A stretch of DNA of 64,000 nucleotides, from positions 1,741,895 to 1,805,894 of the forward strand of contig NZ_KB235930.1 in the NCBI RefSeq assembly GCF_000332295.1. The letters are read 5' to 3'. Source of the stretch: Fortiea contorta PCC 7126 (GTDB lineage: Bacteria; Cyanobacteriota; Cyanobacteriia; Cyanobacteriales; Nostocaceae). A program made the position numbers and the translations under genes. The stretch's first letter is position 1. Each line of letters opens with the position of its first letter. Of the stretch, positions 28,777-38,304 are shown one piece after another. The notes under the pieces were generated by a model that saw only the letters and a program-made list of their open reading frames with translations, was not told the origin of the DNA and ran no database searches.

Positions 28777-29933
28777 ATCAAAAAAATGAAGTGTGAAATT
28801 TTCCAAATTTTATCCTTCAGCTTTGATGCTTTAGCCTTTCAATTACCACCCGTCTGCTGCGGGGGTTGATTGCTGCAAAGCTTCTATGATCAACTCATCC
28901 AGATAGTTCAAAGTGCTATTGTGTTGGGACTTTGTACCTCTTAAGTTCCACAATGAAATAGCTACTTATTGACAGATTTCCGTCCGTCAGCTTTGACGCC
29001 GTAGTTAGAAACCAGTCATTAAGCCCCTGGCTTTTCATGTAAGTCACTGAGAATCCATATCTGGATGCGAGTTGGCGTAAATCGTTGGTCTACTACATTG
29101 CCAGTAGATTTAACCTGTTTTTTAGGGGTTGCAATCATCGGCTATTCAGCTTCTTAACTACAGGTTTAACGTTGCACAGTTTTGTGACCTAGGGTTGCTC
29201 ATAAGACTTAAGTAAATGAGGCAGCATCTGCAAATGCTGTCTCAAACTTACACCTGTAGAAGCATAATTGTTCGTGTGAAAATGAAATTCACTAATGGTA
29301 ATTTGTCTGGCAAGTTGAACCTATTAATTATAAAGTCAACTACTGGCGTTATGAGGGTTTGACCAACAATTAGCAATGTCAAATTACTGAGTTTATTAAC
29401 AGATCAAAATCGGTGTATTTTTTAACTAGTGCCAAACAGTGGCGCAGATTACTTTACTGACTCCTAGAAAAAAGTTGTTTTTTGATACCAGTATGATAAT
29501 GTTTATTTTCCTAGTATAAATATATCATGTAGATTGTTAAAAACTCAACTCCTCAACTCTAGTTTTTATTATAGCTTCCACAGCAATTTAAGCGCTGCAA
29601 CCCAATGCTCAAAAGGCATTTACTGGATTAAATTGTTTTTTTCTTCACTTATAATTCTTTTCAACTTCTCTGTTTGCGTCTACACAGAAAAATTTGCTAC
29701 TTTACCTACTGAGGAATCTGAACACAACTACATAATCTAATATTTAGTATTAAATATTACTAATTACTGAAGACAATACTGGATGTTAAAGTACCTTAAC
29801 GAGTCGGAGAGTAGGAATTGACTATTAGGTGGAATCTCACATTAAGTTGCTGATTTTTAGCAGCAGTAGAACCTGTAAAATAGCATTCCCAAGCTCCAGC
29901 CTGGGAATTTCTAACTACATGAGACTATTATTG
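28777..29933. other. 1.16-kb gap between rre1 and asnS
   Basis: No intact gene. On the minus strand a 39-codon frame (29138-29019) and neighbouring fragments in other frames look like remnants of a coding sequence (peptides such as VVDQRFTPTRIQIWILSDLH and LNYLDELIIEALQQS), but I do not recognise the protein. A hairpin TTCCCA / TGGGAA lies at 29885-29907. A 68-codon plus-strand frame at 29534 lacks any gene signal. Confidence 0.45.
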
Positions 29934-31325
29934 CTAGAACTCGGCGTTTTGGGGCGTGCGAGGGAAGGGAATGACATCGCGGATATTTGCCATACCCGTG
30001 ATAAATTGTACAAGTCGTTCAAATCCCAAGCCAAAGCCAGCATGGGGAACTGTGCCATAACGACGCAAATCCAGATACCACCACAAATCTTCTGGTTGCA
30101 TTCCTTGTGCTGTTATGCGTTTTTCTAACACTTCTAAACGCTCTTCCCGTTGAGAACCACCGATAATTTCACCAATTTTAGGTGCAAGAATATCCATGGC
30201 GCGGACGGTTTTTTCATCGTCGTTCAAACGCATATAAAATGCTTTGATTTGCGCTGGATAATCTGTGACAATTACTGGTTTTTTAAATTGTTGTTCAGCC
30301 AGATAACGTTCGTGTTCTGATTGTAAATCTAAACCCCAACTTACAGGATATTCAAATTTGACATTGGCTTTTTCTAAAAGTTTGATGGCTTCTGTATAAG
30401 TTAAACGTTCAAATTGATTGTTAATAATATTATCTGCCGTTGCCAAGACGGTGTTATCAATACGCTGATTGAAAAATTCCATGTCTTCTCGGCAAGTTTC
30501 CAATACATATTTAAATATGTGTTTAAGAAACGCTTCAGCTAAATCCATGTCGCCTTCTAAATCACAAAAAGCCATTTCCGGCTCTACCATCCAAAATTCT
30601 GCTAAATGACGGGAGGTATTAGAATTTTCTGCACGAAAGGTAGGGCCAAATGTATAGACGTTAGCAAAGGCCATGGCCATGACTTCTGCTTCTAACTGTC
30701 CGCTAACTGTTAAATATGTGGGTTTACCAAAAAAGTCTTGACTATAATCGACTGCTTGGTTTGGTGTGCGGGGAATATTTTTGAGATCCAAACTGCTAAC
30801 GCTAAATAGTTCGCCTGCACCTTCGCAATCGCTGGCGGTGATAATGGGTGTGTGTATCCACAAAAACCCTCGTTCTTGAAAAAATTGGTGAATTGCTGTG
30901 GAACAGGCGTTTCTGACGCGGAAAACTGCACCAAAGGAATTAGTGCGCGATCGCAAGTGTGCAATGGTACGCAAAAACTCAAAAGAATGGCGTTTTTTTT
31001 GCAGGGGGTAAGTTTCGGGATCAGCTTCCCCGTGGACTTTTACGGTTTCGGCTTTCAGTTCGATCCGCTGTCCTTTTCCTTGAGATGCTACTAACGTTCC
31101 CGTGACTTCCACGGAAGCACCCGTGTTTAGTTGCTTGACAATAGTTTCATAATCTGGCAAATCCTGATGAATGACGATTTGCAAATTAGCTAGGGATGAG
31201 CCGTCATTAACTTCGATAAAAGCAAACCCCTTCAAGTCTCGCTTTGTCCGCACCCAGCCTTGGACTAGGAGAGACTCATCAGGTTGACCATTTCGCAATA
31301 TTTCTGCAATCCGTCGATTTACCAT
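29934..31325 (-). CDS. asnS: asparaginyl-tRNA synthetase
   Basis: 463 residues, full length. A class IIb synthetase that charges tRNA-Asn. The OB-fold anticodon domain comes first ([21 protein letters not shown]). Catalytic motifs follow: [59 protein letters not shown] and [29 protein letters not shown]. It is followed (upstream in transcription) by a small membrane-anchored coiled-coil gene with a 2-base gap. Confidence 0.97.
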   Translation of the reverse strand: MVNRRIAEILRNGQPDESLLVQGWVRTKRDLKGFAFIEVNDGSSLANLQIVIHQDLPDYETIVKQLNTGASVEVTGTLVASQGKGQRIELKAETVKVHGEADPETYPLQKKRHSFEFLRTIAHLRSRTNSFGAVFRVRNACSTAIHQFFQERGFLWIHTPIITASDCEGAGELFSVSSLDLKNIPRTPNQAVDYSQDFFGKPTYLTVSGQLEAEVMAMAFANVYTFGPTFRAENSNTSRHLAEFWMVEPEMAFCDLEGDMDLAEAFLKHIFKYVLETCREDMEFFNQRIDNTVLATADNIINNQFERLTYTEAIKLLEKANVKFEYPVSWGLDLQSEHERYLAEQQFKKPVIVTDYPAQIKAFYMRLNDDEKTVRAMDILAPKIGEIIGGSQREERLEVLEKRITAQGMQPEDLWWYLDLRRYGTVPHAGFGLGFERLVQFITGMANIRDVIPFPRTPQNAEF

Positions 31326-31327
31326 AT

Positions 31328-31690
31328 TTACCCAACACAGGACTTTAATATCCAGCCTATGATAACGCCCAATCCACCAAAGCGGACGACCTGCCAGAAT
31401 GGTCTTTTGAGACTACTCCAAGAAAACAACTGGCTTTCTAAATTTATTTCTAGCACTTCGATCTGGTGTTGAATTTGCCGCAACTCGGCTTTAATTTCTG
31501 GCGTGTGATGTTGATTTTGATTGAGTTTGTGGCGATGCTGTTCCCACTCGGCTTTTTGTTGACGATCGCTTTGCACTTGGTTGTAGCGTGCTTTCAAAGC
31601 TAAGAGCGATCGCTCCACTGACTCTAATTCTGTGACAAAATCTATTTCTGAATTTTCTTCTGGTGGCTGCGGTTGTTTCGGCGGCTTCAT
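31328..31690 (-). CDS. small coiled-coil protein with C-terminal membrane anchor
   Basis: 120 residues from the ATG at 31690 ([12 protein letters not shown]). Pro-rich start, then a long charged helix ([24 protein letters not shown] and [20 protein letters not shown]) likely to form a coiled coil, then a hydrophobic end ([18 protein letters not shown]) that would anchor it in a membrane. No named family is recognised. It ends 2 bases before asnS begins on the same strand, so they are probably co-transcribed. An upstream in-frame TTG gives ten extra residues and is less likely. Confidence 0.6.
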   Translation of the reverse strand: MKPPKQPQPPEENSEIDFVTELESVERSLLALKARYNQVQSDRQQKAEWEQHRHKLNQNQHHTPEIKAELRQIQHQIEVLEINLESQLFSWSSLKRPFWQVVRFGGLGVIIGWILKSCVG

Positions 31691-31806
31691 GTACAGGTAG
31701 TAAGATTGAGTATGAGTCAATGGTCAGCGCTCAATTCTCAACGGTCAATAGACTTTTGACTTTAAATCCTTGACCAATGACAAATGATAAATCACGGATG
31801 ACCATG

Positions 31807-32088
31807 ATGTCTCAATCAACCCAACTGCCTAAATCCAGTCAACTCAAAGAATTTACCAATTTAGAGCTAGCTCAAGCCTTGATGGAGAGACTGAGTATTT
31901 CTCCTGATGATTGGCATCGCCTCAAGTCTAATCGTAATTGTCGCGCTGGTGAACAAGCCGCATCTGCCCTTGTGTTTTTACTCAAGGAGCAGCCACAAGA
32001 GGCTTTATCCCGATTAGAACAAGCGGCTGGTTGGTTAGATAAATCGATTTCTGCACCTCCCTGTCCTAGCCACGGTCATAAAAAGTGA
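31807..32088 (+). CDS. conserved cyanobacterial protein (probably DUF6439)
   Basis: 93 residues from ATG at 31807; a second ATG sits at 31804. The sequence is helical, with LTNLELAQALMERLSI-like (FTNLELAQALMERLSI), DDWHRLKSNRNCRAGEQAASALVFLL and LEQAAGWLDKSISAPPCPSHGH. I believe this is the DUF6439 family, of unknown function. Frames from ATG 31777 run through AATGAC-like repeat DNA and are probably not used. A strong terminator follows the stop. Confidence 0.65.
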   Translation: MSQSTQLPKSSQLKEFTNLELAQALMERLSISPDDWHRLKSNRNCRAGEQAASALVFLLKEQPQEALSRLEQAAGWLDKSISAPPCPSHGHKK

Positions 32089-32092
32089 GGAG

Positions 32093-32143
32093 GATGGGGA
32101 GGAGGAAGTTAATTTATCTCCCCTACCTTCCCCATCTTTTTTT
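32093..32143 (+). terminator. intrinsic terminator
   Basis: GATGGGGAGG at 32093-32102 pairs with CCTTCCCCATC at 32126-32136, followed by seven T at 32137-32143. It ends the DUF6439 transcript and touches the stop codon of the convergent anti-sigma gene. Confidence 0.8.
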
Positions 32144-32597
32144 AACGTCCTAACGACAGACGGGGGCGATTTTCTAACTGTTTACAGAGTCTTAATTCTG
32201 TGCCTTTGCGGCTCCATTGTACTTGGTCAAAAATTTGATGGAGCAGGCACAGACCTCGACCGCTTTCGGCTTCATCGGGCGGTAGATAGTCTGTGGGATC
32301 AATGTCTAATTCGGGTTCAGGCGCAGGACTAAATCCGCCTCCCTGATCCGAGATGACCCACCAATACTGATCATCTATTAGTGAAAAACGGACTACAACA
32401 GTTTTACTGGGGTCGAGGTTATTGCCGTGTTTGGCTGCGTTTACAAGAGCTTCTTGCAGCCCTAATCGCAGTTCCGCTTGCAATTTTCGGGGAATTTCTG
32501 CCAACAGTAAATCTAGGATTGGACAAAGATATAGAGTTGAGGCAAAGCTGATAGTGCCCCAGTGGCGCCCTACTGGGCGTAGTGAAATGGTAATCAC
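32142..32597 (-). CDS. anti-sigma regulatory factor (RsbW/SpoIIAB-like ATPase)
   Basis: 151 residues. A stand-alone GHKL/HATPase_c_2 domain: N-box LQEALVNAAKHGNNL near residue 47, G1 box ISDQGGGFSP near 82, G2 box ESGRGLCLLHQIF near 110. Such proteins are serine kinases that bind sigma factors or anti-anti-sigma partners in partner-switching pathways. No STAS partner or phosphatase is in this window, so the target is unknown. The start MITISLRPVGRHW has no alternative nearby. Confidence 0.8.
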   Translation of the reverse strand: MITISLRPVGRHWGTISFASTLYLCPILDLLLAEIPRKLQAELRLGLQEALVNAAKHGNNLDPSKTVVVRFSLIDDQYWWVISDQGGGFSPAPEPELDIDPTDYLPPDEAESGRGLCLLHQIFDQVQWSRKGTELRLCKQLENRPRLSLGR

Positions 32598-32613
32598 AAG
32601 AGAAACCCCATAG

Positions 32614-33034
32614 CTTTCAGTTAGCTAGACATCAGTTTGCTGTCACAGTCACCCTGATAATATTTGAGGTGGTCACGAGGTGGTCACGCTGCCTTCAAAC
32701 TTGCGTCTTTAATACTAAATTTAGAAAATGCTAGGGAGCATTGGACTCTGTCACACAATTAGGTTACTTACAAATACAAATGTTAAAAATTTACTAATTC
32801 AGATAGCCATCTAAGAGATGCTTTTGCAAGAGATGAGTATTGTTATACTCTGGTGTGTTGAGGGATTTGTAATTTAGATAACCTGATTTGTAACTTTTAG
32901 AGCCTATGCAACATCGAATGTTTTGAACAAAATCAATTTTATTTTCAGGCTAATTCGATCTTAGCATTTTTACTATGCATTAAACTACAGATTTGGAATT
33001 TGAGTTTTTTTGGTGGGACTTTGTATCCAGATTA
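32614..33034. other. AT-rich gap, no gene seen
   Basis: Two copies of GAGGTGGTCAC sit side by side near 32667-32688. Nothing else of note is visible and there is no coding region. Confidence 0.5.
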
Positions 33035-34399
33035 TCAATGTGATAGCACAAGAAAGGCGGCAGCTTCCACATGAGCCGTTTGGGGAAAAAAATCGGCGGG
33101 TTGTACCCGTTTAATGGTGTATAGCCCATCTTGACAAAGTAATTTCAGGTCACGAGCGAGGGTTGCTACTTTACAGCTGACGTAAACGATTTGAGATGGT
33201 TTCAATTGCCGTAAGGTTTCGAGCACAGTGCGATCGCATCCTTTGCGTGGCGGATCAAGTAATACTACATCTGGTATAGTACCCAAATTTGGGAGAACTT
33301 TCTCTACTGCGCCGACTTGGAATGTAATATTATCTATTTCGTTGTGCTGGGCATTGAGAATTGCTTGTGCAACAGCAGATTGTTGTAATTCCAAACCTGT
33401 GATATGTCGAGCTTGTTTCGCTAAAGGCAAAGTTAAAGTTCCAATACCACAATATGCATCAACTAGCACCTCATGTCCTTGGAGATTGAGTTCTGATTCA
33501 ATAACTTGCAGTAACGCTTCTGCGGTTTCAGTGTAAACTTGGAAAAATGTTTCTGGGCGAATTTGAAATTCCAACCCGGCGAATTTTTCGCAAAGGTAAG
33601 GAACTCCAGCGATAGAGCGAGTTTCGTCGCCAAAGATCGCATTTGTGCGATCGCTGTTACGATTTAATGACACTCCCACCAATTGCGGATAATGTTGCAA
33701 CCATTGCTCGGCTTGGTGTGCAATCCTTGGTAAATTCCAGTCTTTCACCACCAAAGTCAACAACATTTCCCCGGTGCGTCGCCCAATCCGTAAGCTCAAA
33801 TGGCGAATTTGTCCTTGGTGACGAGTTTCGTCATAAATTTGCCAACCCTGTTGTTGGATATCTTGCTTGACTTGGGCAAGGAGAGGATTTAACCTGGCGT
33901 CTTGTACTGGGCATTGATTCAAGTTGACTAACTGGTGGCTAGCTTTTTGGTAGTAACCGGCTTGTACTTGTCCTGCGGTTGATTTGCCCATAGGGTAGGT
34001 GGACTTGTTGCGATATCCCATAGAGTCCGCAGCCACCAGCACAGGATCTACTGCTGGCTGGACAAAACCACCGATACGTTCCAAAGCTTGAATAACTTGA
34101 TTTTGCTTGGCTGCTAACTGGAAATCATATTTAATATGTTGCCACTGACAACCGCCACATTTATCAGCAACAATGCAACTTGGGCGTTGACGATGGGGTG
34201 ATGGTATCAATAGCTGTTGCATCTGTCCGTGGGCATATTTAGGCTTGACATGTAGCAAGCGAATGAGGGCGCGGTCGCCTGGGACTGTATCTGGGACGAA
34301 AACCACGCGCTCATCATAGCGTCCCACACCATCGCCAGTATCACTCAAATCAGCGATCGCTACTTCAATTAATTCGCCTTGCTGCCAAATTTTAGTCAT
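33035..34399 (-). CDS. rlmD: 23S rRNA (uracil-5-)-methyltransferase RlmD
   Basis: 454 residues. An N-terminal TRAM domain (residues 1-60) is followed by the iron-sulfur motif CIVADKCGGCQW (Cys75, Cys81, Cys84) with a fourth Cys in NQCPVQDARL. The SAM domain has VDAYCGIGTLTLPLA, DPPRKGCDRTVLE and the catalytic VSCKVATLARDL. RlmD/RumA methylates U1939 of 23S rRNA; cyanobacteria sometimes use one enzyme for more than one uridine. The start codon is embedded in a run of AATGAC heptamers (34394-34428), with no ordinary ribosome binding site. Confidence 0.88.
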   Translation of the reverse strand: MTKIWQQGELIEVAIADLSDTGDGVGRYDERVVFVPDTVPGDRALIRLLHVKPKYAHGQMQQLLIPSPHRQRPSCIVADKCGGCQWQHIKYDFQLAAKQNQVIQALERIGGFVQPAVDPVLVAADSMGYRNKSTYPMGKSTAGQVQAGYYQKASHQLVNLNQCPVQDARLNPLLAQVKQDIQQQGWQIYDETRHQGQIRHLSLRIGRRTGEMLLTLVVKDWNLPRIAHQAEQWLQHYPQLVGVSLNRNSDRTNAIFGDETRSIAGVPYLCEKFAGLEFQIRPETFFQVYTETAEALLQVIESELNLQGHEVLVDAYCGIGTLTLPLAKQARHITGLELQQSAVAQAILNAQHNEIDNITFQVGAVEKVLPNLGTIPDVVLLDPPRKGCDRTVLETLRQLKPSQIVYVSCKVATLARDLKLLCQDGLYTIKRVQPADFFPQTAHVEAAAFLVLSH

Positions 34400-34428
34400 T
34401 TGTCATTAGTCATTAGTTATTTGTCATT
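34394..34428 (-). repeat. STRR: five AATGACN/AATAACT heptamers containing the rlmD start
   Basis: Read on the minus strand as AATGACA, AATAACT, AATGACT, AATGACA, AATGACT. The ATG of the last unit is the rlmD start codon and its following ACT is codon 2. Confidence 0.88.
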
Positions 34429-34524
34429 CTTCCTGCTTCATTCCCCAAAATAACTTTTTCCCTTCACTTGTGTACCTCAGACTCGCTAAACTAGCAATTA
34501 ATATTTCCCTTGATGGCAATAATC

Positions 34525-35010
34525 ATGACTGTAATTAGCCAAGTTATTCTCAAAGCCGATGACGAACTGCGTTATCCCAGCAGTGGCGAACTCAAAAGTA
34601 TCCAAGACTTTTTGCAAACTGGCGTCCAAAGGACTCGGATTGCCGCCACTCTAGCTGAAAATGAAAAAAAGATTGTTCAGGAAGCAACGAAGCAGCTTTG
34701 GCAGAAACGCCCTGACTTTATTTCTCCCGGTGGCAATGCTTACGGAGAGCGTCAGCGTTCTCTATGTATCCGTGATTTTGGCTGGTACTTACGGTTGATC
34801 ACTTATGGTGTACTTGCTGGCGACAAAGAACCAATTGAAAAAATTGGTTTGATTGGCGTCCGGGAAATGTACAATTCATTGGGCGTTCCTGTCACTGGAA
34901 TGGTAGAAGCTATCAATTCCTTGAAAAAAGCCTCCGTTGACTTGCTCAACACAGAAGACGCAGCCGAAGCAGCACCCTACTTTGATTACATCATTCAAGC
35001 TATGTCTTGA
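34525..35010 (+). CDS. apcD: allophycocyanin-B alpha chain
   Basis: 161 residues from the ATG at 34525 ([25 protein letters not shown]). ApcD is the low-energy terminal emitter in the phycobilisome core that passes energy mainly to photosystem I. The bilin-binding Cys81 lies in [20 protein letters not shown], and the C-terminus [11 protein letters not shown] is typical. In-frame TTG and ATG codons up to five positions earlier add residues not found in the family. The gene is monocistronic, as is usual for apcD. Confidence 0.95.
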   Translation: MTVISQVILKADDELRYPSSGELKSIQDFLQTGVQRTRIAATLAENEKKIVQEATKQLWQKRPDFISPGGNAYGERQRSLCIRDFGWYLRLITYGVLAGDKEPIEKIGLIGVREMYNSLGVPVTGMVEAINSLKKASVDLLNTEDAAEAAPYFDYIIQAMS

Positions 35011-35267
35011 TAAAAATGTATGCTCGTGCTGGTAGTGGACTTTTGGTCTACTAACCTAAGTGCCAAACATCAGCACTTAACATCCATAACATTTCCAATT
35101 TGATCATACTCTCCCCACACTTGGTAGTGGCTGCGGCAAATTTTGTCTCAAGTTACCAACTATTTGTGGGGAAATTTTATGGTTAGTCGTTGGTTATTGC
35201 TTCTTTGTCATTAGCCAAACGGGACATTTTTTGTCGTTGTCATTCTCGAACGAAAAAGAACCAAAAT

Positions 35268-35304
35268 ACAAAAAGCCAACAGTCTTTCATCAAAGGCTGT
35301 CGGC
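35268..35304 (-). terminator. minus-strand intrinsic terminator with no upstream gene
   Basis: On the minus strand GCCGACAGCCTTT, loop GATG, AAAGACTGTTGGC (one mismatch and one G-U pair), then TTTTTGTATTTT. No minus-strand gene lies within 6 kb upstream, so it may end an antisense or small RNA that starts in the purL leader. Confidence 0.65.
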
Positions 35305-35497
35305 AATTAGTGTGTTCCCTATTAATGACTCGGCTAGAGTTCAGTTGTGAGTAATTATGCCAATTTGGCAATTTTTATGTCACGATCATAATCATGGATA
35401 GTAGTGATTTTTATCACTTGATAATGACATTTAAACTGCATTTGTCTAAGTAATTTCTCTCTATAGGTAGATAAACATACACAAAAATTAAATGAAT

Positions 35498-35541
35498 TGT
35501 AGTCTGTACTACAATTGCAGTTTCGCAACCATCTCTAGCCT
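35498..35541 (+). promoter_or_regulatory. NtcA-type promoter
   Basis: TGTA - 8 bases - TACA at 35498-35513, then exactly 22 bases, then TAGCCT (TAN3T) at 35536-35541. This is the layout of class II NtcA-activated promoters used in nitrogen limitation. A start near 35548 would give a ~245-base leader for purL. Confidence 0.6.
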
Positions 35542-35577
35542 ATCTAATATTATTTGATGGAGAGGTTGACTAAAGGC

Positions 35578-35709
35578 TGAAGTCTGAAGTCTGAAGTCTG
35601 AAATTTGAAGTCTGAAATTACCCCACCTATAAAGAGATGGGGCGGCTCACTAATCCCTGTTCTCTGTACCCTGCTCCCTGTTCCCTGTTCCCTGTTCCCT
35701 GTTCCCTTT
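35578..35709. repeat. two STRR arrays in the purL leader
   Basis: Six TGAAGTC/TGAAATT heptamers at 35578-35619 and eight TCCCTGT-type heptamers at 35654-35709. Between them lies a short CCCC(A)CCT / AG(A)TGGGG hairpin near 35620-35643. Confidence 0.88.
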
Positions 35710-35792
35710 CATTGATCTGCATTTCTATAACTGCACTTACAGCACCAGTAAATCGATAGAATATTCCTCTGTCCCCTTGGTGCATTACTTCC

Positions 35793-38165
35793 ATGACTGC
35801 CACATTTCCTGCTCCTTTTTCTCCTCAAGAAATTGCTGCTGAAGGTTTGAAACCAGAAGAATACGCAGAAATTGTCCGACGGTTAGGGCGTCACCCCAAC
35901 AAAGCCGAACTGGGTATGTTTGGCGTGATGTGGTCAGAGCATTGTTGCTATAAAAATTCTCGCCCTTTACTCAAACAGTTTCCCACAACGGGGCCCCGCA
36001 TTCTGGTCGGCCCTGGGGAAAATGCGGGTGTGGTTGACTTGGGCGATGGACTGCAGCTAGCGTTTAAGATTGAATCCCATAACCACCCTTCGGCTGTGGA
36101 ACCCTTTCAAGGTGCAGCAACGGGAGTAGGTGGGATTCTCAGAGATATTTTTACTATGGGTGCGCGTCCCATTGCTTTATTAAATTCCCTGCGTTTTGGT
36201 TCTTTGGATGATGCCAAAACTCAGCGGCTATTTCAAGGCGTGGTGGCGGGAATTGCACATTACGGTAATTGCGTTGGTGTTCCCACCGTGGGCGGTGAAG
36301 TTTATTTTGACCCGGCTTATGCTGGTAATCCTTTGGTGAATGTGATGGCGCTAGGATTGATGGAAACTCCAGAGATTGTCAAATCTGGAGCATCAGGCTT
36401 AGGAAACCCGGTGCTGTACGTCGGTTCTACCACTGGGCGTGATGGTATGGGCGGGGCGAGTTTCGCCAGTGCAGAATTAAGTGACAAGTCGCTAGATGAC
36501 CGCCCGGCGGTGCAAGTGGGCGACCCTTTTTTAGAAAAGTCGCTAATCGAAGCTTGTTTAGCAGCGTTTAAAACTGGTGCGGTTGTGGCTGCACAGGATA
36601 TGGGGGCGGCGGGGATCACTTGTTCCACCTCAGAGATGGCGGCTAAGGGTGGTGTTGGGATTGAATTAGATTTAGATAAAATTCCGGTGCGGGAATTGGA
36701 GATGGTTCCCTATGAATATCTGCTGTCGGAATCTCAAGAAAGAATGCTGTTTGTTGCTCACAAAGGAAGAGAGCAAGAATTAATTGATATTTTCCATCGT
36801 TGGGGATTGCAAGCAGTGGTTGCGGGAACTGTGATTGCAGAACCGATTGTGCGGATTCTTTACCAAGGTGGAGTAGCTGCACAAATTCCTGCTGAGGCTT
36901 TGGCGGAGAATACACCACTGTATCATCGAGAATTATTGACAGAACCTCCAGAGTATGCAATTAAGGCTTGGGCGTGGACGGTTGATGCTTTACCTCCCTG
37001 CACAGCTGTGGGAATTGAAGTTGCAGGCAACTTGCACAGTTGGAATGATATTTTGTTAACTTTGCTGGATACACCCACCATCGCTTCTAAAAATTGGGTG
37101 TATCGTCAATATGACCATCAAGTACAAAACAACACTGTCATTTTCCCCGGTGGTGCGGACGCCGCTGTGGTGCGCTTACGTCCTCTAGAACCAATCCCCA
37201 ATCTCAAATCCCAAATCCCCAATCCCAATTTGGCAGTGGCGGCTACTGTTGATTGCAATCCTCGTTATGTTTACCTTGATCCCTATGAGGGTGCGAAGGC
37301 GGTGGTGGCGGAAGCGGCGCGTAATCTTAGTTGTGTGGGTGCTCAACCTCTGGCGGTGACAGATAATCTGAATTTTGGTAGTCCAGAAAAACCGATTGGT
37401 TATTGGCAATTAGCCGAAGCTTGTCGGGGTTTGGCTGAAGGTTGTCGAGAGTTAGCAACGCCCGTGACTGGTGGGAATGTTTCTCTGTATAACGAAACTG
37501 TTGATTCTCAAGGCAATCCCCAACCAATTTATCCTACCCCTGTGGTGGGGATGGTGGGTTTAGTTGCGGATTTCAATAAAATTTGTGGTCAAGCTTGGCA
37601 AGCAGTGGGTGATGTCATTTATCTTTTGGGGTTGCCTGAATCTAACATCACTTTAGGAGGGTCTGAGTATTTAGCCACTGTCCACGGTACTGTGGCTGGG
37701 ATTCCGCCGCGAGTAGATTTTGATTGGGAACGGCGCGCCCAGGAAGTTTGTCGCCAGGGAATTGGCGCTGGTTGGGTACGTTCAGCCCATGACTGCGCTG
37801 AGGGTGGTTTGGCTGTTGCTTTAGCAGAATCTAGCATTTGTGGTGACTTGGGTGCGGAAATTACCCTAGCGTTATCAGACAATCAATCACGAAGGCTTGA
37901 TGAAGTGCTTTTTGGCGAAGGTGGTGGGCGGATTGTGGTTTCCGTCGCCCCAGCACAACAAGAAATTTGGGAATCTTACCTACAGGAAAATCTGGGGCAA
38001 GAATGGCAGAAACTCGGTACTGTGACTAGTTCTGAGGCGGGATTGGGGGTTTTCACCACTAATAACCAAACTTTAATCAACGTTAGCATTAAAGATATGA
38101 GCGATCGCTATTTTCAAGCGATTAAAACAAGGCTAGCCAACTATTCCCCCAATTCCCCAGGCTGA
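35793..38165 (+). CDS. purL: phosphoribosylformylglycinamidine synthase subunit PurL
   Basis: 790 residues, about the size of the small-type PurL that works with PurQ and PurS in step 4 of purine synthesis. [36 protein letters not shown]-like [15 protein letters not shown], and [15 protein letters not shown]-like [14 protein letters not shown] with [10 protein letters not shown] and [16 protein letters not shown] mark the ATP-binding halves. Between the two halves, around residues 467-479, the protein reads [12 protein letters not shown], encoded by five tandem AATCCCM heptamers. That looks like a repeat inserted into a tolerant linker. purF follows after 139 bases. Confidence 0.95.
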   Translation: MTATFPAPFSPQEIAAEGLKPEEYAEIVRRLGRHPNKAELGMFGVMWSEHCCYKNSRPLLKQFPTTGPRILVGPGENAGVVDLGDGLQLAFKIESHNHPSAVEPFQGAATGVGGILRDIFTMGARPIALLNSLRFGSLDDAKTQRLFQGVVAGIAHYGNCVGVPTVGGEVYFDPAYAGNPLVNVMALGLMETPEIVKSGASGLGNPVLYVGSTTGRDGMGGASFASAELSDKSLDDRPAVQVGDPFLEKSLIEACLAAFKTGAVVAAQDMGAAGITCSTSEMAAKGGVGIELDLDKIPVRELEMVPYEYLLSESQERMLFVAHKGREQELIDIFHRWGLQAVVAGTVIAEPIVRILYQGGVAAQIPAEALAENTPLYHRELLTEPPEYAIKAWAWTVDALPPCTAVGIEVAGNLHSWNDILLTLLDTPTIASKNWVYRQYDHQVQNNTVIFPGGADAAVVRLRPLEPIPNLKSQIPNPNLAVAATVDCNPRYVYLDPYEGAKAVVAEAARNLSCVGAQPLAVTDNLNFGSPEKPIGYWQLAEACRGLAEGCRELATPVTGGNVSLYNETVDSQGNPQPIYPTPVVGMVGLVADFNKICGQAWQAVGDVIYLLGLPESNITLGGSEYLATVHGTVAGIPPRVDFDWERRAQEVCRQGIGAGWVRSAHDCAEGGLAVALAESSICGDLGAEITLALSDNQSRRLDEVLFGEGGGRIVVSVAPAQQEIWESYLQENLGQEWQKLGTVTSSEAGLGVFTTNNQTLINVSIKDMSDRYFQAIKTRLANYSPNSPG
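37193..37227. repeat. STRR inside purL: five AATCCCA/C heptamers
   Basis: AATCCCC, AATCTCA, AATCCCA, AATCCCC, AATCCCA in tandem within the coding sequence. The frame stays open, and the peptide is rich in Pro, Asn and Ile, unlike the neighbouring conserved PurL sequence. Confidence 0.9.
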
Positions 38166-38304
38166 AATTTCCCAATTCATACTTTATCCTTCGCTGGAAT
38201 TACTGTACTGTTTTAATGGATGGTTAAATTTTTATTAAGAATTTTGCGACCATCCACTCGCCCAATGCCGGTGACTTGATACCCCCACCAGGAGCAAAGC
38301 TAGC

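Noticed and set aside
29534-29740. 68-codon frame with an apparent ACTCCTCAAC motif near Yfr1 core
   Set aside because: The Yfr1 core is ACUCCUCAC; here it is not exact and there is no proper terminator. The frame itself has no gene features.
35461-35497. Minus-strand NtcA-type -10 at N22
   Set aside because: At the required spacing the minus strand reads TTTATC, which is not TAN3T. The plus strand fits exactly.
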